From Lentisphaerota bacterium (GTDB lineage: Bacteria; Verrucomicrobiota; Kiritimatiellia; RFP12; UBA3636), in NCBI GenBank assembly GCA_022837245.1, contig JALHHX010000032.1, forward strand, positions 1 through 34,587: a stretch of DNA of 34,587 nt, written 5' to 3'. Below are positions 1 to 7,682 of the stretch, piece by piece. Every line of letters starts with the position of its first letter. Position 1 is the stretch's first letter. The notes beneath the pieces are model-generated. The model searched no databases, was not told the DNA's origin, and saw nothing but the letters and a program-made list of their open reading frames with translations. A program made the position numbers and the translations under genes.

Positions 1-80
1 GGATTATTGTAATCCGGAATGGAATTGCAAGATTACGGCGGTGTGGTTTCCACACACTGCAACGCTGGATTATTGTAATC
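1..80. promoter_or_regulatory. Repeated dyad upstream of the nspC-like gene
   Basis: The palindromic element GGATTATTGTAATC occurs at 1-14 and again, identically, at 67-80. Each copy is itself an inverted repeat (GATTA, spacer TTG, TAATC); the first extends to GGATTA/TAATCC at 1-15. A separate hairpin, GTGTGG-TTT-CCACAC, lies between them at 41-55. Two identical palindromes 66 bases apart just before a gene look like operator sites for a dimeric regulator, but no regulator is identified and no convincing -10/-35 pair was found. The window begins at the first base of copy one, so more copies could lie to the left. Confidence 0.45.
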
Positions 81-156
81 ACGTGATTCCGCACAAGATA
101 CGGAAAATTTTGCGGATAGATTGCGCAGTTTGACTCGAATTGATATTATTCCAAGC

Positions 157-1311
157 ATGATTAATACAAGTGGTTTTGATATAGATGTTTCCAAGATGAA
201 GACGCCCTTCTATGTTGTGGACGAGAGGCGGCTGGTGCGCAATCTTGAGATGCTGGCCTCCGTTATGGAGCGCACGGGGTGCAAGATCATTCTCGCGCAA
301 AAGGGATTTTCGATGTTCACGGTCTATCCGCTGATTGGAAAATATCTGAGCGGCACGACGGCAAGCTCGCTATTCGAGGCGCGGCTGGGATACGAGGAGA
401 TGGGCGGCGAGGTGCACATCTTCAACCCCGCGTATGAGGAAGACGATTTCAACGAGATCATTAAAATCTGCGACCATATCGTATTCAACTCCATGAATCA
501 ATGGCGCAAGTACAGGGACAAGGTGCGTGAGAGCGGACGCGCCGTCGAATGCGGGTTGCGCGTCAATCCCGGGTATTCGGAGGTCGAGGTTGAAATCTAC
601 AATCCATGCGCTCCGGGGTCGCGCCTTGGGATTCCACGCAAATATCTTGATGAATCAGAGCTTGACGGCATAAGCGGTCTCCACTTCCACACCATGTGCG
701 AGCAGAATTCCGATGTGCTCAAACGGACTCTGCCACACGTCGAGAAGCAGTTCGACGATCTTATGCACAAGATGAAGTGGGTCAACTTCGGCGGCGGGCA
801 CCATATCACGCGACCGGGCTACGATATCGAAACGCTCGTCGAATGCATCAAGCGAATCCAAGACGAATACGACGTGCAGGTTTACCTTGAACCGGGCGAA
901 GCTGTCGCGCTGAACACGGGTTTTCTTGTATCGGAGGTACTGGACGTCAACGAGTACGATGTCCCGGTTGCCATACTCGACACCTCCGCCGAATGCCACA
1001 TGCCGGACGTCATAGCCATGCCGTACCGCCCGGAGATAATCGGCGCGGGAAAGGATGGCGAGAAGAGGTTTACGTACAGACTGGGCGGGCCGACCTGTCT
1101 GGCGGGCGATGTGATCGGCACTTATTCTTTCGATGAAAAGCTGAAAGAGGGCGACCGGCTCGTCTTCTGCGACATGGCGCATTACACCATGGTTAAAAAC
1201 AATACCTTCAACGGCATAAACCTGCCTTCAATTGCGCTCAACACTCTTGAGGGCGAACTGAAAACCGTCAAGACCTTCGGTTACGGGGATTTCCGGGACA
1301 GGCTTTCGTAA
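157..1311 (+). CDS. nspC: Carboxynorspermidine/carboxyspermidine decarboxylase
   Basis: A PLP-dependent fold-III decarboxylase of the alanine racemase/ornithine decarboxylase superfamily that converts carboxynorspermidine or carboxyspermidine to norspermidine or spermidine in the cytosol, the last step of the aspartate-semialdehyde-dependent polyamine route. The PLP lysine is seen in IILAQKGFSMF, the phosphate-binding glycine loop in VNFGGGHHITRPGYD, then YLEPGEAVA, the substrate/PLP cysteine region SAECHMPDVIAMPYRPE, and the C-terminal LGGPTCLAGDVIG and DMAHYTMVKNNTFNGI. The start is uncertain: ATG at 157 gives 384 residues, close to the family's usual size. An in-frame TTG at 121 (396 residues) and an ATG at 196 (371) are alternatives, and none has a clear Shine-Dalgarno site. 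No carboxynorspermidine dehydrogenase is in the window. It ends 9 bases before the convergent ptsP gene. Confidence 0.9.
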   Translation: MINTSGFDIDVSKMKTPFYVVDERRLVRNLEMLASVMERTGCKIILAQKGFSMFTVYPLIGKYLSGTTASSLFEARLGYEEMGGEVHIFNPAYEEDDFNEIIKICDHIVFNSMNQWRKYRDKVRESGRAVECGLRVNPGYSEVEVEIYNPCAPGSRLGIPRKYLDESELDGISGLHFHTMCEQNSDVLKRTLPHVEKQFDDLMHKMKWVNFGGGHHITRPGYDIETLVECIKRIQDEYDVQVYLEPGEAVALNTGFLVSEVLDVNEYDVPVAILDTSAECHMPDVIAMPYRPEIIGAGKDGEKRFTYRLGGPTCLAGDVIGTYSFDEKLKEGDRLVFCDMAHYTMVKNNTFNGINLPSIALNTLEGELKTVKTFGYGDFRDRLS

Positions 1312-1320
1312 CCTGCGCGT

Positions 1321-3621
1321 TCAACCGAAGATGCTGGAGGCGAACGCGTCGATGGCCTCTTCGATTTCGGAGATATAGTTGAGCGACAGAAGCGTGTTGG
1401 CGTGCTCGCGGCACTGTTCCACCGTGAAGCGGGAAATGAGCTGCTGGGCGGCGGGGATGTGGGTGGGCTCGAGGCTGAGCGAGCGAAGGCCGATGCCTAT
1501 CAGGAATGGGATGTAGCGCGAATCGCGCCCCATTTCCCCGCAGAGCGAAAGAGGCACGTCGTGGCGGATAGCGGCGGCGGCTATAATCTTGAGCCCGCGG
1601 AGCACCGCCGGGTGGTGCGGAATGTACATGTTGCTGACGTTGGGGTTCGAGCGGTCGACGGCAAGCATGTACTGGATGAAGTCATTCGTGCCAATGGAGA
1701 AGAAGTCCGCTGTTTCGCACAGGCGGTCTATCACACCCAGCACGGATGGTATTTCGATCATAAGGCCCACTTCCGGCTCTATGATTTCGCGGTCTTCAAA
1801 CTCGGGAATTATGCTTTCCAGACAGGATTCGATGTGCTCCTTTCCGGCATCAAACTCCTCAGCAGAGGAAATCATCGGAAACATTATGGACACGTCGGCG
1901 CGCCGCTTCTCCTGTATGGCGCGAAGGAGTGCGCGGAGCTGCTGATCCAGTATGAACGGGTATTTGAGTGTGAAGCGTATCGAACGAAGGCCCATTGCTG
2001 GATTGTCCTCCGTCGTACCGAACAGGTATGGGATCACCTTGTCACCACCAGCGTCGAGCGTGCGGAACACGATCGGCTTATCAGGCATGCGGTCCATGAT
2101 TCGCGCATAGATAGCCTTCTGGTCCGATTCGCTCGGTACCGTCTGGCGCATGATGAAAGGGAACTCGGTGCGGTACAGGCCGATGCCCTCCGCGTTGGCG
2201 TCAACGGCAGCATTGATGTCGGAGATTATGTTGATGTTCGCGTTCAGGCGTATCCGCGTGCCGTCTTGCGTGTACGTCTCCTTCTGGTCGCTTTTGTAAG
2301 TAACGCGTTCGCGCTCTTCTTCTAGGCGGCGCTCGTTGAACTTCTTGACGGTGGCGTTTGAAGGATGGACGATTACCTTTTCATTGGCGCAGTCGATGAC
2401 AATATTTTCCCCTTCGGGTAGCCGGAGGATGTCGCGCTCGGGCAGAATTATCATCGGGATTTTGAGTGAGCGAACGAGGAGGGTGACATGCGCCGTGCTG
2501 CCGCCCGCCACAAGCACGATACCGAGCACGTGCCCCTGAGCGATGCGCAGGACGTCGGATGGAAGGAGTTTCTCAGCTATGATAACGTGCGAGGCCTGAT
2601 CCTCGTCGAGCGAATCGGGGCTGGCGGTCACAGCTTCGAGCAGGCGCAGGGCGAGATCCTCGATATCGTGCGCTTTTTCGCGTATGTACTCGGTCGCGCT
2701 CTTGCGGAAAAAGTTTATGAACTCGTTGCTGATCGTCACGATCGCCTCCGTGACGGGTGTGCCAGACTCGACGAGTCTGTTCATCTTGCCGATGAAATTA
2801 TCGTCGTGCATCATCATGATTTCCGATTCGAAGATCATGGACGCGGCTTCTGGCAGGCGTTCATCGAGGGTTTTCGCGATGTTCTTGAACCGCTCTTCAA
2901 CGATCGGGATGGCCTCTTCGAGTGTGCGCGTTGCAGGTGGGTACGAGGTGACCTTGTCGGCCATCAGCCCACTGACGTTTGTTTCCGCCAGAATTTTGAC
3001 TTTGCCCATTGCCCAGCCGTGCGATGCGGCGGAGCCCTTGAACGTTGTTTCCTCAGTCAGGATGAGAGGCTTAGCACCCGCGGCTAGGTCTTCGGCGTTT
3101 TCGACGAGCAGCATCGCGTTGGCGCTCTGCATGCGCGTTGCAAGCTCCTCGGCCTTAAGGCGCGCGGCGCTGATTTCCTCGGCAAGGAACGGCACACCCG
3201 TACGGCGCTGCAGCATGATGGCACCGACGCGCTCCTTGCCGTATAGGAGCGGGATGCCGAGGAACGTCTGAAGATCGTCGTCCGGGAAATTATGGTGGCG
3301 CGTGTAGCCGCGCATTGTCGAAGCCATCTCCGTGTAAATGGACCGGCGCTCCGCTAGACACCGTCCGATCAGCCCCTCGCCCGCCTTGAGGACGATGGAG
3401 GCCTTCCCGAACATCGGGTAGCCGTAGGCGGCGCGGAGAGTGAGCGTGCGGTTTGATTCATCGTACAGAAACAAGCCGCACGCATCGCACTTGAATCGAT
3501 GCGCGAACATGTTGACAGACTGGTCGAGGAAGCGCCGGGTGCCGCTGCTCGCGGCTGCGTCCATATTACCCTGAGACCCGACGGGTAGTGTCTCTACGCT
3601 TGTTTCCGCAGGCGTGTTCAT
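1321..3621 (-). CDS. ptsP: GAF-domain phosphoenolpyruvate-protein phosphotransferase (enzyme I-Ntr type)
   Basis: Enzyme I of a phosphotransfer system: it takes phosphate from phosphoenolpyruvate on a histidine and passes it to an HPr-like protein. The N-terminal part, about residues 25-165, is a GAF sensory domain as in PtsP/enzyme I-Ntr rather than sugar-PTS enzyme I. The phosphohistidine motif is GGSTAHVTLLVRSL with H378; the family more often has T-S-H-x-A. The PEP-binding barrel follows with LYRTEFPF, VFRTLDAGGDK, NPAMGLRSIRF, SIGTNDFIQYMLAVDR and the active-site cysteine in SLCGEMGRDSRY (C694). At 766 residues it matches PtsP length. The ATG at 3621 directly abuts the stop of the upstream glycosyltransferase gene and has no obvious Shine-Dalgarno site; an internal ATG 19 codons in is possible. 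No HPr or EIIA gene is visible nearby, so the phosphate acceptor is unknown. Confidence 0.92.
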   Translation of the reverse strand: MNTPAETSVETLPVGSQGNMDAAASSGTRRFLDQSVNMFAHRFKCDACGLFLYDESNRTLTLRAAYGYPMFGKASIVLKAGEGLIGRCLAERRSIYTEMASTMRGYTRHHNFPDDDLQTFLGIPLLYGKERVGAIMLQRRTGVPFLAEEISAARLKAEELATRMQSANAMLLVENAEDLAAGAKPLILTEETTFKGSAASHGWAMGKVKILAETNVSGLMADKVTSYPPATRTLEEAIPIVEERFKNIAKTLDERLPEAASMIFESEIMMMHDDNFIGKMNRLVESGTPVTEAIVTISNEFINFFRKSATEYIREKAHDIEDLALRLLEAVTASPDSLDEDQASHVIIAEKLLPSDVLRIAQGHVLGIVLVAGGSTAHVTLLVRSLKIPMIILPERDILRLPEGENIVIDCANEKVIVHPSNATVKKFNERRLEEERERVTYKSDQKETYTQDGTRIRLNANINIISDINAAVDANAEGIGLYRTEFPFIMRQTVPSESDQKAIYARIMDRMPDKPIVFRTLDAGGDKVIPYLFGTTEDNPAMGLRSIRFTLKYPFILDQQLRALLRAIQEKRRADVSIMFPMISSAEEFDAGKEHIESCLESIIPEFEDREIIEPEVGLMIEIPSVLGVIDRLCETADFFSIGTNDFIQYMLAVDRSNPNVSNMYIPHHPAVLRGLKIIAAAAIRHDVPLSLCGEMGRDSRYIPFLIGIGLRSLSLEPTHIPAAQQLISRFTVEQCREHANTLLSLNYISEIEEAIDAFASSIFG

Positions 3622-4614
3622 TTATTCAGTTACGGAGGATTCCACGATGGATTTAATATTGTATATCTGTTTGTTCTGCGATTCATGGTACGTTCTGGCG
3701 GTGAGCTCCGCAAGGAGGCCCAGCACGATGAACTGTATCGAGAATCCCATTAACATCAGCGGCGTCATTATCCAGAAGGGGCGTTTGATGAGAAGCTCCC
3801 CACCCCACCACGGCACTGAGATCGCGCCCGTGGCGCCGAGAATCGCCTCGAGCCCGACAACGCCAAGAATTGAAGCGGCGAGCACCCCGAAGTAAATTCC
3901 AATTTTGCCGAACACCTGGATCGGCCGCGTGCTGTATGAAAGCAGGAACTTGACAGTCATGAGGTCGAGTACCACGCGCATGGTGCGCGATATGCCGTAT
4001 TTCGACTTGCCGTACTTGCGCGCGTGGTGGGACACCGGCATCTCCGTGACAGTGCCCCCAGCCCAACGGCAGAGAGCCGGAATAAAGCGGTGCATTTCGC
4101 CATACAGGCGCACATCGGATATTATTTCACGCCTGTAGGCCTTGAGCGAGCAACCGTAGTCGTGGAGATGCACTCCGGTGAGTTTGCCGATCAGCTTGTT
4201 CGCGATCATAGACGGCAGCTTCCGGTTGATGAAGGCATCTTGGCGGTCTTTGCGCCAGCCGCTGACAACGTCGTAGCCCTCGTCAAGCTTCGCAAGCAGA
4301 GCAGGAATGTCTGCGGGGTCGTTCTGAAGATCTGCGTCAAGCGTTATCAAGACCGCACCGTCAGACTCGTTAATCCCAGCGCTCATGGCGGCTGTCTGCC
4401 CGTAGTTGCGGCGGAACTTGACAAGCTTCAAATTCGGATACTTCCCGGCCTGCTCGTTCATAACTTTCCAGGAAGTGTCGGTCGAACCATCATCGACCAA
4501 AACGATTTCGTATGTTTTGCCCAACCCGGACATGACCGCATGTAGTTTCTCGCAGAGAAACGGCAGGCTTTCCTCTTCGTTGTATACCGCAACTGCTATG
4601 CTGATGCCGTGCAT
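3622..4614 (-). CDS. Family 2 glycosyltransferase, dolichyl/undecaprenyl-phosphate sugar transferase type
   Basis: A membrane-anchored GT-A glycosyltransferase of the DPM1/ArnC/GtrB group, which transfers a sugar from a nucleotide donor to a polyprenyl phosphate. The catalytic domain shows VAVYNEEESLPF, the DDGSTD motif, the DADLQNDP metal-binding motif and the HDYGCSLKAYRR region. Two C-terminal membrane segments follow (GIYFGVLAASILGVVGLEA and MLMGFSIQFIVLGLLAEL). I chose the ATG at 4614 (330 residues) because GGAG lies 11 bases upstream; the frame is open to 4707, but that extension overlaps the 3' end of pgi and is not conserved-looking. It sits between pgi and ptsP with short gaps, so co-transcription is likely. 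Donor and acceptor cannot be told from sequence. Confidence 0.85.
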   Translation of the reverse strand: MHGISIAVAVYNEEESLPFLCEKLHAVMSGLGKTYEIVLVDDGSTDTSWKVMNEQAGKYPNLKLVKFRRNYGQTAAMSAGINESDGAVLITLDADLQNDPADIPALLAKLDEGYDVVSGWRKDRQDAFINRKLPSMIANKLIGKLTGVHLHDYGCSLKAYRREIISDVRLYGEMHRFIPALCRWAGGTVTEMPVSHHARKYGKSKYGISRTMRVVLDLMTVKFLLSYSTRPIQVFGKIGIYFGVLAASILGVVGLEAILGATGAISVPWWGGELLIKRPFWIMTPLMLMGFSIQFIVLGLLAELTARTYHESQNKQIYNIKSIVESSVTE

Positions 4615-4660
4615 TGTTTTTTGGTCTCCGTTGGGTGTCATACAGGCGATTTGCCGAGCC

Positions 4661-6295
4661 TCAGGCGCGGCGCCCGTTCGCCATGCGGTAACGCGCGATG
4701 AGCGCACTCGTCGAGGCGTCGTGGGCGTCCGTCCGTGGTGGCTGTTCCGAAGTGAGTTCCGGATATATTTTCGCTGCCAGCACTTTGCCGAGCTGCACGC
4801 CCCACTGGTCGAATGAATATATGTTCCATATCACTCCCTGCGTGAAAACTTTGTGCTCGTAAAGAGCAACAAGAGCGCCGAACACAGCCGGTGTTAGTTC
4901 GTCCGCCATTATCGTGTTTGTGGGCCGGTTGCCCTCGAACACCTTATGCGGCACAAGTTCCTCGGGAGTGCCCTCCGCGCGCACTTCCTCCGCCGTCTTC
5001 CCGAACGCAAGCGCCTCGGTCTGGGCGAAGAAGTTGGCCATGAGGTTGTCGTGGTGCGTGCCAATGGGGTTGTGTGATTTGCAGAACCCAATGAAATCCG
5101 CCGGTATGAGCTTTGTTCCTTGGTGTATGAGCTGGTAGAAAGCATGCTGCCCGTTCGTTCCGGGCTCGCCCCAGATGACCGGGCCTGTTTCGATCTTAAC
5201 GCGCTTGCCGTTCTTATCGGTAGACTTGCCGTTGCTCTCCATATCGAGCTGCTGCAGGTAAGCCGGAAAACGTGCGAGGTACTGGTCATAAGGCAGCACA
5301 GCGTGCGATTGAGCACCGTGCAGGTTGTTGTAGACAATGCCGAGCAGCCCCATTATCACGGGCATGTTGCGCTCGAACGGCGTCACCGCGAAATGGCGGT
5401 CCATTGCATAGAAGCCGTCTAGCATCTTATTGAAATTGTCGGATCCGATTGCAATCATCAGCGGCAGGCCGATCGCAGAGGGCAGAGAATAGCGGCCGCC
5501 CACCCAGTCCCAGAATTCGAACATGTTCGCCGTGTCGATGCCGAACTCAGCCACTTCCTTGGCATTGGTTGACACTGCCACGAAGTGGTTGGCAACTGCC
5601 TTCTCATCCTTCAGAGTCTCGAGCAACCAGGTGCGCGCTGTGCGGCCGTTCGTCATGGTCTCGAGCGTTGTGAAGGTCTTCGACGCAATTATGAAGAGAG
5701 TCTCTGCGGGGTCCATGCCGTGCGTCGCCTCGGCGAAATGCGTGGCGTCGATATTGGAAACAAATTCGAAACGCAACCTGCGGTCGGCAAACGGGCGCAG
5801 CGCCTGCACGGCCATCGCGGGACCGAGATCAGAGCCTCCTATTCCAATGTTGACGATGTTGCGTATGGGTCTGCCGGTGTAGCCCCTCCATATGCCAGCG
5901 CGGATCTTGTGCGAGAATGCGGCCATGCGCTCGAGCACGGATTTAACCTCGGGCATCACGTCCATGCGATCGACCACCACGGACTTGCCGGAGCGGTTGC
6001 GCAAGGCGGTGTGAAGCACGGGACGGTTCTCCGTCACGTTGATCCGCTCGCCGGAAAACATCGCGTTTATCGCCTCCTGCAGGCCGCATTCGCGCGCCAT
6101 GTCGAACAGATCGGCCATCATCTGGCGTGTGACCAGGTTCTTGGAATAGTCGAGCGTGAGCCCGGCCGCTTCGACCGTCATGTCGGCAGCGCGGCTATGA
6201 TCATCGGCGAAAGCCTGCCGTAGCGTAATGCCCTTTGCGGCCTCGAACCCCTCCCGCACTTTCTCCCATTGTTTCAAGTCTGTGAAGTTTGTCAT
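4661..6295 (-). CDS. pgi: Glucose-6-phosphate isomerase
   Basis: Interconverts glucose 6-phosphate and fructose 6-phosphate in glycolysis and gluconeogenesis. Family signatures are clear: NIVNIGIGGSDLGPAMA (sugar-phosphate-binding SIS loop), the WVGGRYSLPSAIGLPL signature, MESNGKSTDKNGK, and the catalytic region WGEPGTNGQHAFYQLIHQG. At 544 residues it is the usual length of the E. coli-type enzyme. The ATG at 6295 has no strong Shine-Dalgarno sequence. It is the first gene of the minus-strand run pgi, glycosyltransferase, ptsP, and is divergent from the carboxypeptidase gene at 6483. Confidence 0.96.
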   Translation of the reverse strand: MTNFTDLKQWEKVREGFEAAKGITLRQAFADDHSRAADMTVEAAGLTLDYSKNLVTRQMMADLFDMARECGLQEAINAMFSGERINVTENRPVLHTALRNRSGKSVVVDRMDVMPEVKSVLERMAAFSHKIRAGIWRGYTGRPIRNIVNIGIGGSDLGPAMAVQALRPFADRRLRFEFVSNIDATHFAEATHGMDPAETLFIIASKTFTTLETMTNGRTARTWLLETLKDEKAVANHFVAVSTNAKEVAEFGIDTANMFEFWDWVGGRYSLPSAIGLPLMIAIGSDNFNKMLDGFYAMDRHFAVTPFERNMPVIMGLLGIVYNNLHGAQSHAVLPYDQYLARFPAYLQQLDMESNGKSTDKNGKRVKIETGPVIWGEPGTNGQHAFYQLIHQGTKLIPADFIGFCKSHNPIGTHHDNLMANFFAQTEALAFGKTAEEVRAEGTPEELVPHKVFEGNRPTNTIMADELTPAVFGALVALYEHKVFTQGVIWNIYSFDQWGVQLGKVLAAKIYPELTSEQPPRTDAHDASTSALIARYRMANGRRA

Positions 6296-6482
6296 AAAGC
6301 TAAAATACCCGTAATCGAATTCAGGGAGTTAAGCACAAAGGGGGGCGAAAATCAAGGAAATTAGCTTTTTCGACTGGACATAAAACAGCATTTGGGCGAT
6401 ACTATAAAGCGTAATGCGGGTGGTGTGCGTACGTGGCGCGCAGAGCCTGCCGGCATCAACTCGAAACGGAGACAATGCGTTT

Positions 6483-7649
6483 ATGGCGCTTAAAATATCA
6501 GACAGATTCCCTGGCGGGAATGTGCGTGTGCTTAAAGTGTGGCGCGACGGCGACTGCCTGGAGGTGGAGTTTGCGCCAGATCCTCGCGGCGGAATTAAGA
6601 CACTGTGGTTCGATTTCCGTATGAACGAGGGTGAATCCCAAAACCCGGAACCGCCGCCGGGAACGCTCGCATTGACCCTAAGATTCGCGGGGAACATAAC
6701 GGGAGGGGGCACGCCCGACACGCTGAGGCCGGTTTTCAGGGAGAAGGACAAGAACTGGATTCGTTTGAAGGCGCCGGACGAGGTCATGTCTCCGGACGGC
6801 ATTTCGTCGCTGACGTGGCGTCTGCCCTACCCCGCCGGGCCCACGGAGTTCGCCTTCTGCTTCCCGTACGGGAGAGACGAGTTCGACACGCTGCTCAAGC
6901 GCTCCAAAGGGTATTGGGAGGAGCGCGAGGTCGGACTGACGCAGGAGGGGCGCATTCTTAAGCGCGTTAGCAACAATATCTTCAAGGGATGCGAGGCGTG
7001 TCCGAATCCGCACGGCCTGTACATAGTGGCTCGCCAGCACGCTGGTGAGACACCCGGCTCGTGGGTGCTTGACGGCATGCTGGACGCCATTTCGCGGGCG
7101 AAGCCGGTCAACTGGTGCGTCTGGGCCGTTCCATTCGCAAACCTCGACGACGTCTTGTCCGGGGCATACGGGAAAGACCCTTATCCGTACGACTTGAACC
7201 GCGCCTGGGAAATTGGCAAACCGATGCGGCACGAGACGCTCGTAATGCAAAAAGACATCCACCGCTGGGCGGAGCGATGCAAACCGGAGCTGGTTCTGGA
7301 TCTGCATGCACCTGGCGCTTGCGACATCAGGGGCGTTCTCACGGTGGGAAAGCACCAGCCCGATGACGGCGGGGAGCGCGACCGCGTCAACGAAGCTTGG
7401 GCAAACGTGCTTGAGCAGTCGCTGAAGCCGGATTACGCGGCCGATCCTTTCGTCCTTTCAGGAAATAATCCACCGTCCCCGACGCCTCCAACCCTGAAGC
7501 AGTTTGTGGTCGAAGACATCGGCTGCGGCGCCCTCACGGTGGAAATTCCTTATGCCATGGCTAGGGGCACGCTGCTGATGCAGAGGCATTACCGCGAAAT
7601 CGGCCAGCGCATCGCACGGGCGATAATAGGACGCTGGACAAAAAACTGA
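6483..7649 (+). CDS. M14-family zinc carboxypeptidase, cytosolic carboxypeptidase-like
   Basis: A predicted zinc peptidase of the M14 family, closest in layout to the cytosolic carboxypeptidase/AGBL-like group: an N-terminal beta-rich domain of about 140 residues precedes the catalytic domain. The first zinc motif is HxGE in ARQHAGETPGSW, the third ligand is the His of VLDLHAPGACD, and the catalytic glutamate is in LTVEIPYAMARG; DLNRAW supplies the substrate-binding Asn-Arg. No signal peptide is seen, so it is probably cytoplasmic. The frame is open from an ATG at 6414, but the ATG at 6483 (388 residues) is preferred because GGAG precedes it by 11 bases and the conserved-looking sequence starts there. 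Substrate unknown. It stands alone between divergent pgi and convergent leuS. Confidence 0.8.
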   Translation: MALKISDRFPGGNVRVLKVWRDGDCLEVEFAPDPRGGIKTLWFDFRMNEGESQNPEPPPGTLALTLRFAGNITGGGTPDTLRPVFREKDKNWIRLKAPDEVMSPDGISSLTWRLPYPAGPTEFAFCFPYGRDEFDTLLKRSKGYWEEREVGLTQEGRILKRVSNNIFKGCEACPNPHGLYIVARQHAGETPGSWVLDGMLDAISRAKPVNWCVWAVPFANLDDVLSGAYGKDPYPYDLNRAWEIGKPMRHETLVMQKDIHRWAERCKPELVLDLHAPGACDIRGVLTVGKHQPDDGGERDRVNEAWANVLEQSLKPDYAADPFVLSGNNPPSPTPPTLKQFVVEDIGCGALTVEIPYAMARGTLLMQRHYREIGQRIARAIIGRWTKN

Positions 7650-7682
7650 CACGCACCCGGCGGCAAATGATGCCAGGAAAGT

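Noticed and set aside
1402..3271. Several plus-strand open frames opposite ptsP
   Set aside because: All are shadows of the ptsP coding strand, with no start signals or recognisable domains.
6327..6405. Promoters for pgi (TTGATT/TTAACT, minus) and the carboxypeptidase gene (TGGACA/TACTAT, plus)
   Set aside because: The pgi -10 matches only three of six, and the other pair is spaced 19; too weak to list as features.
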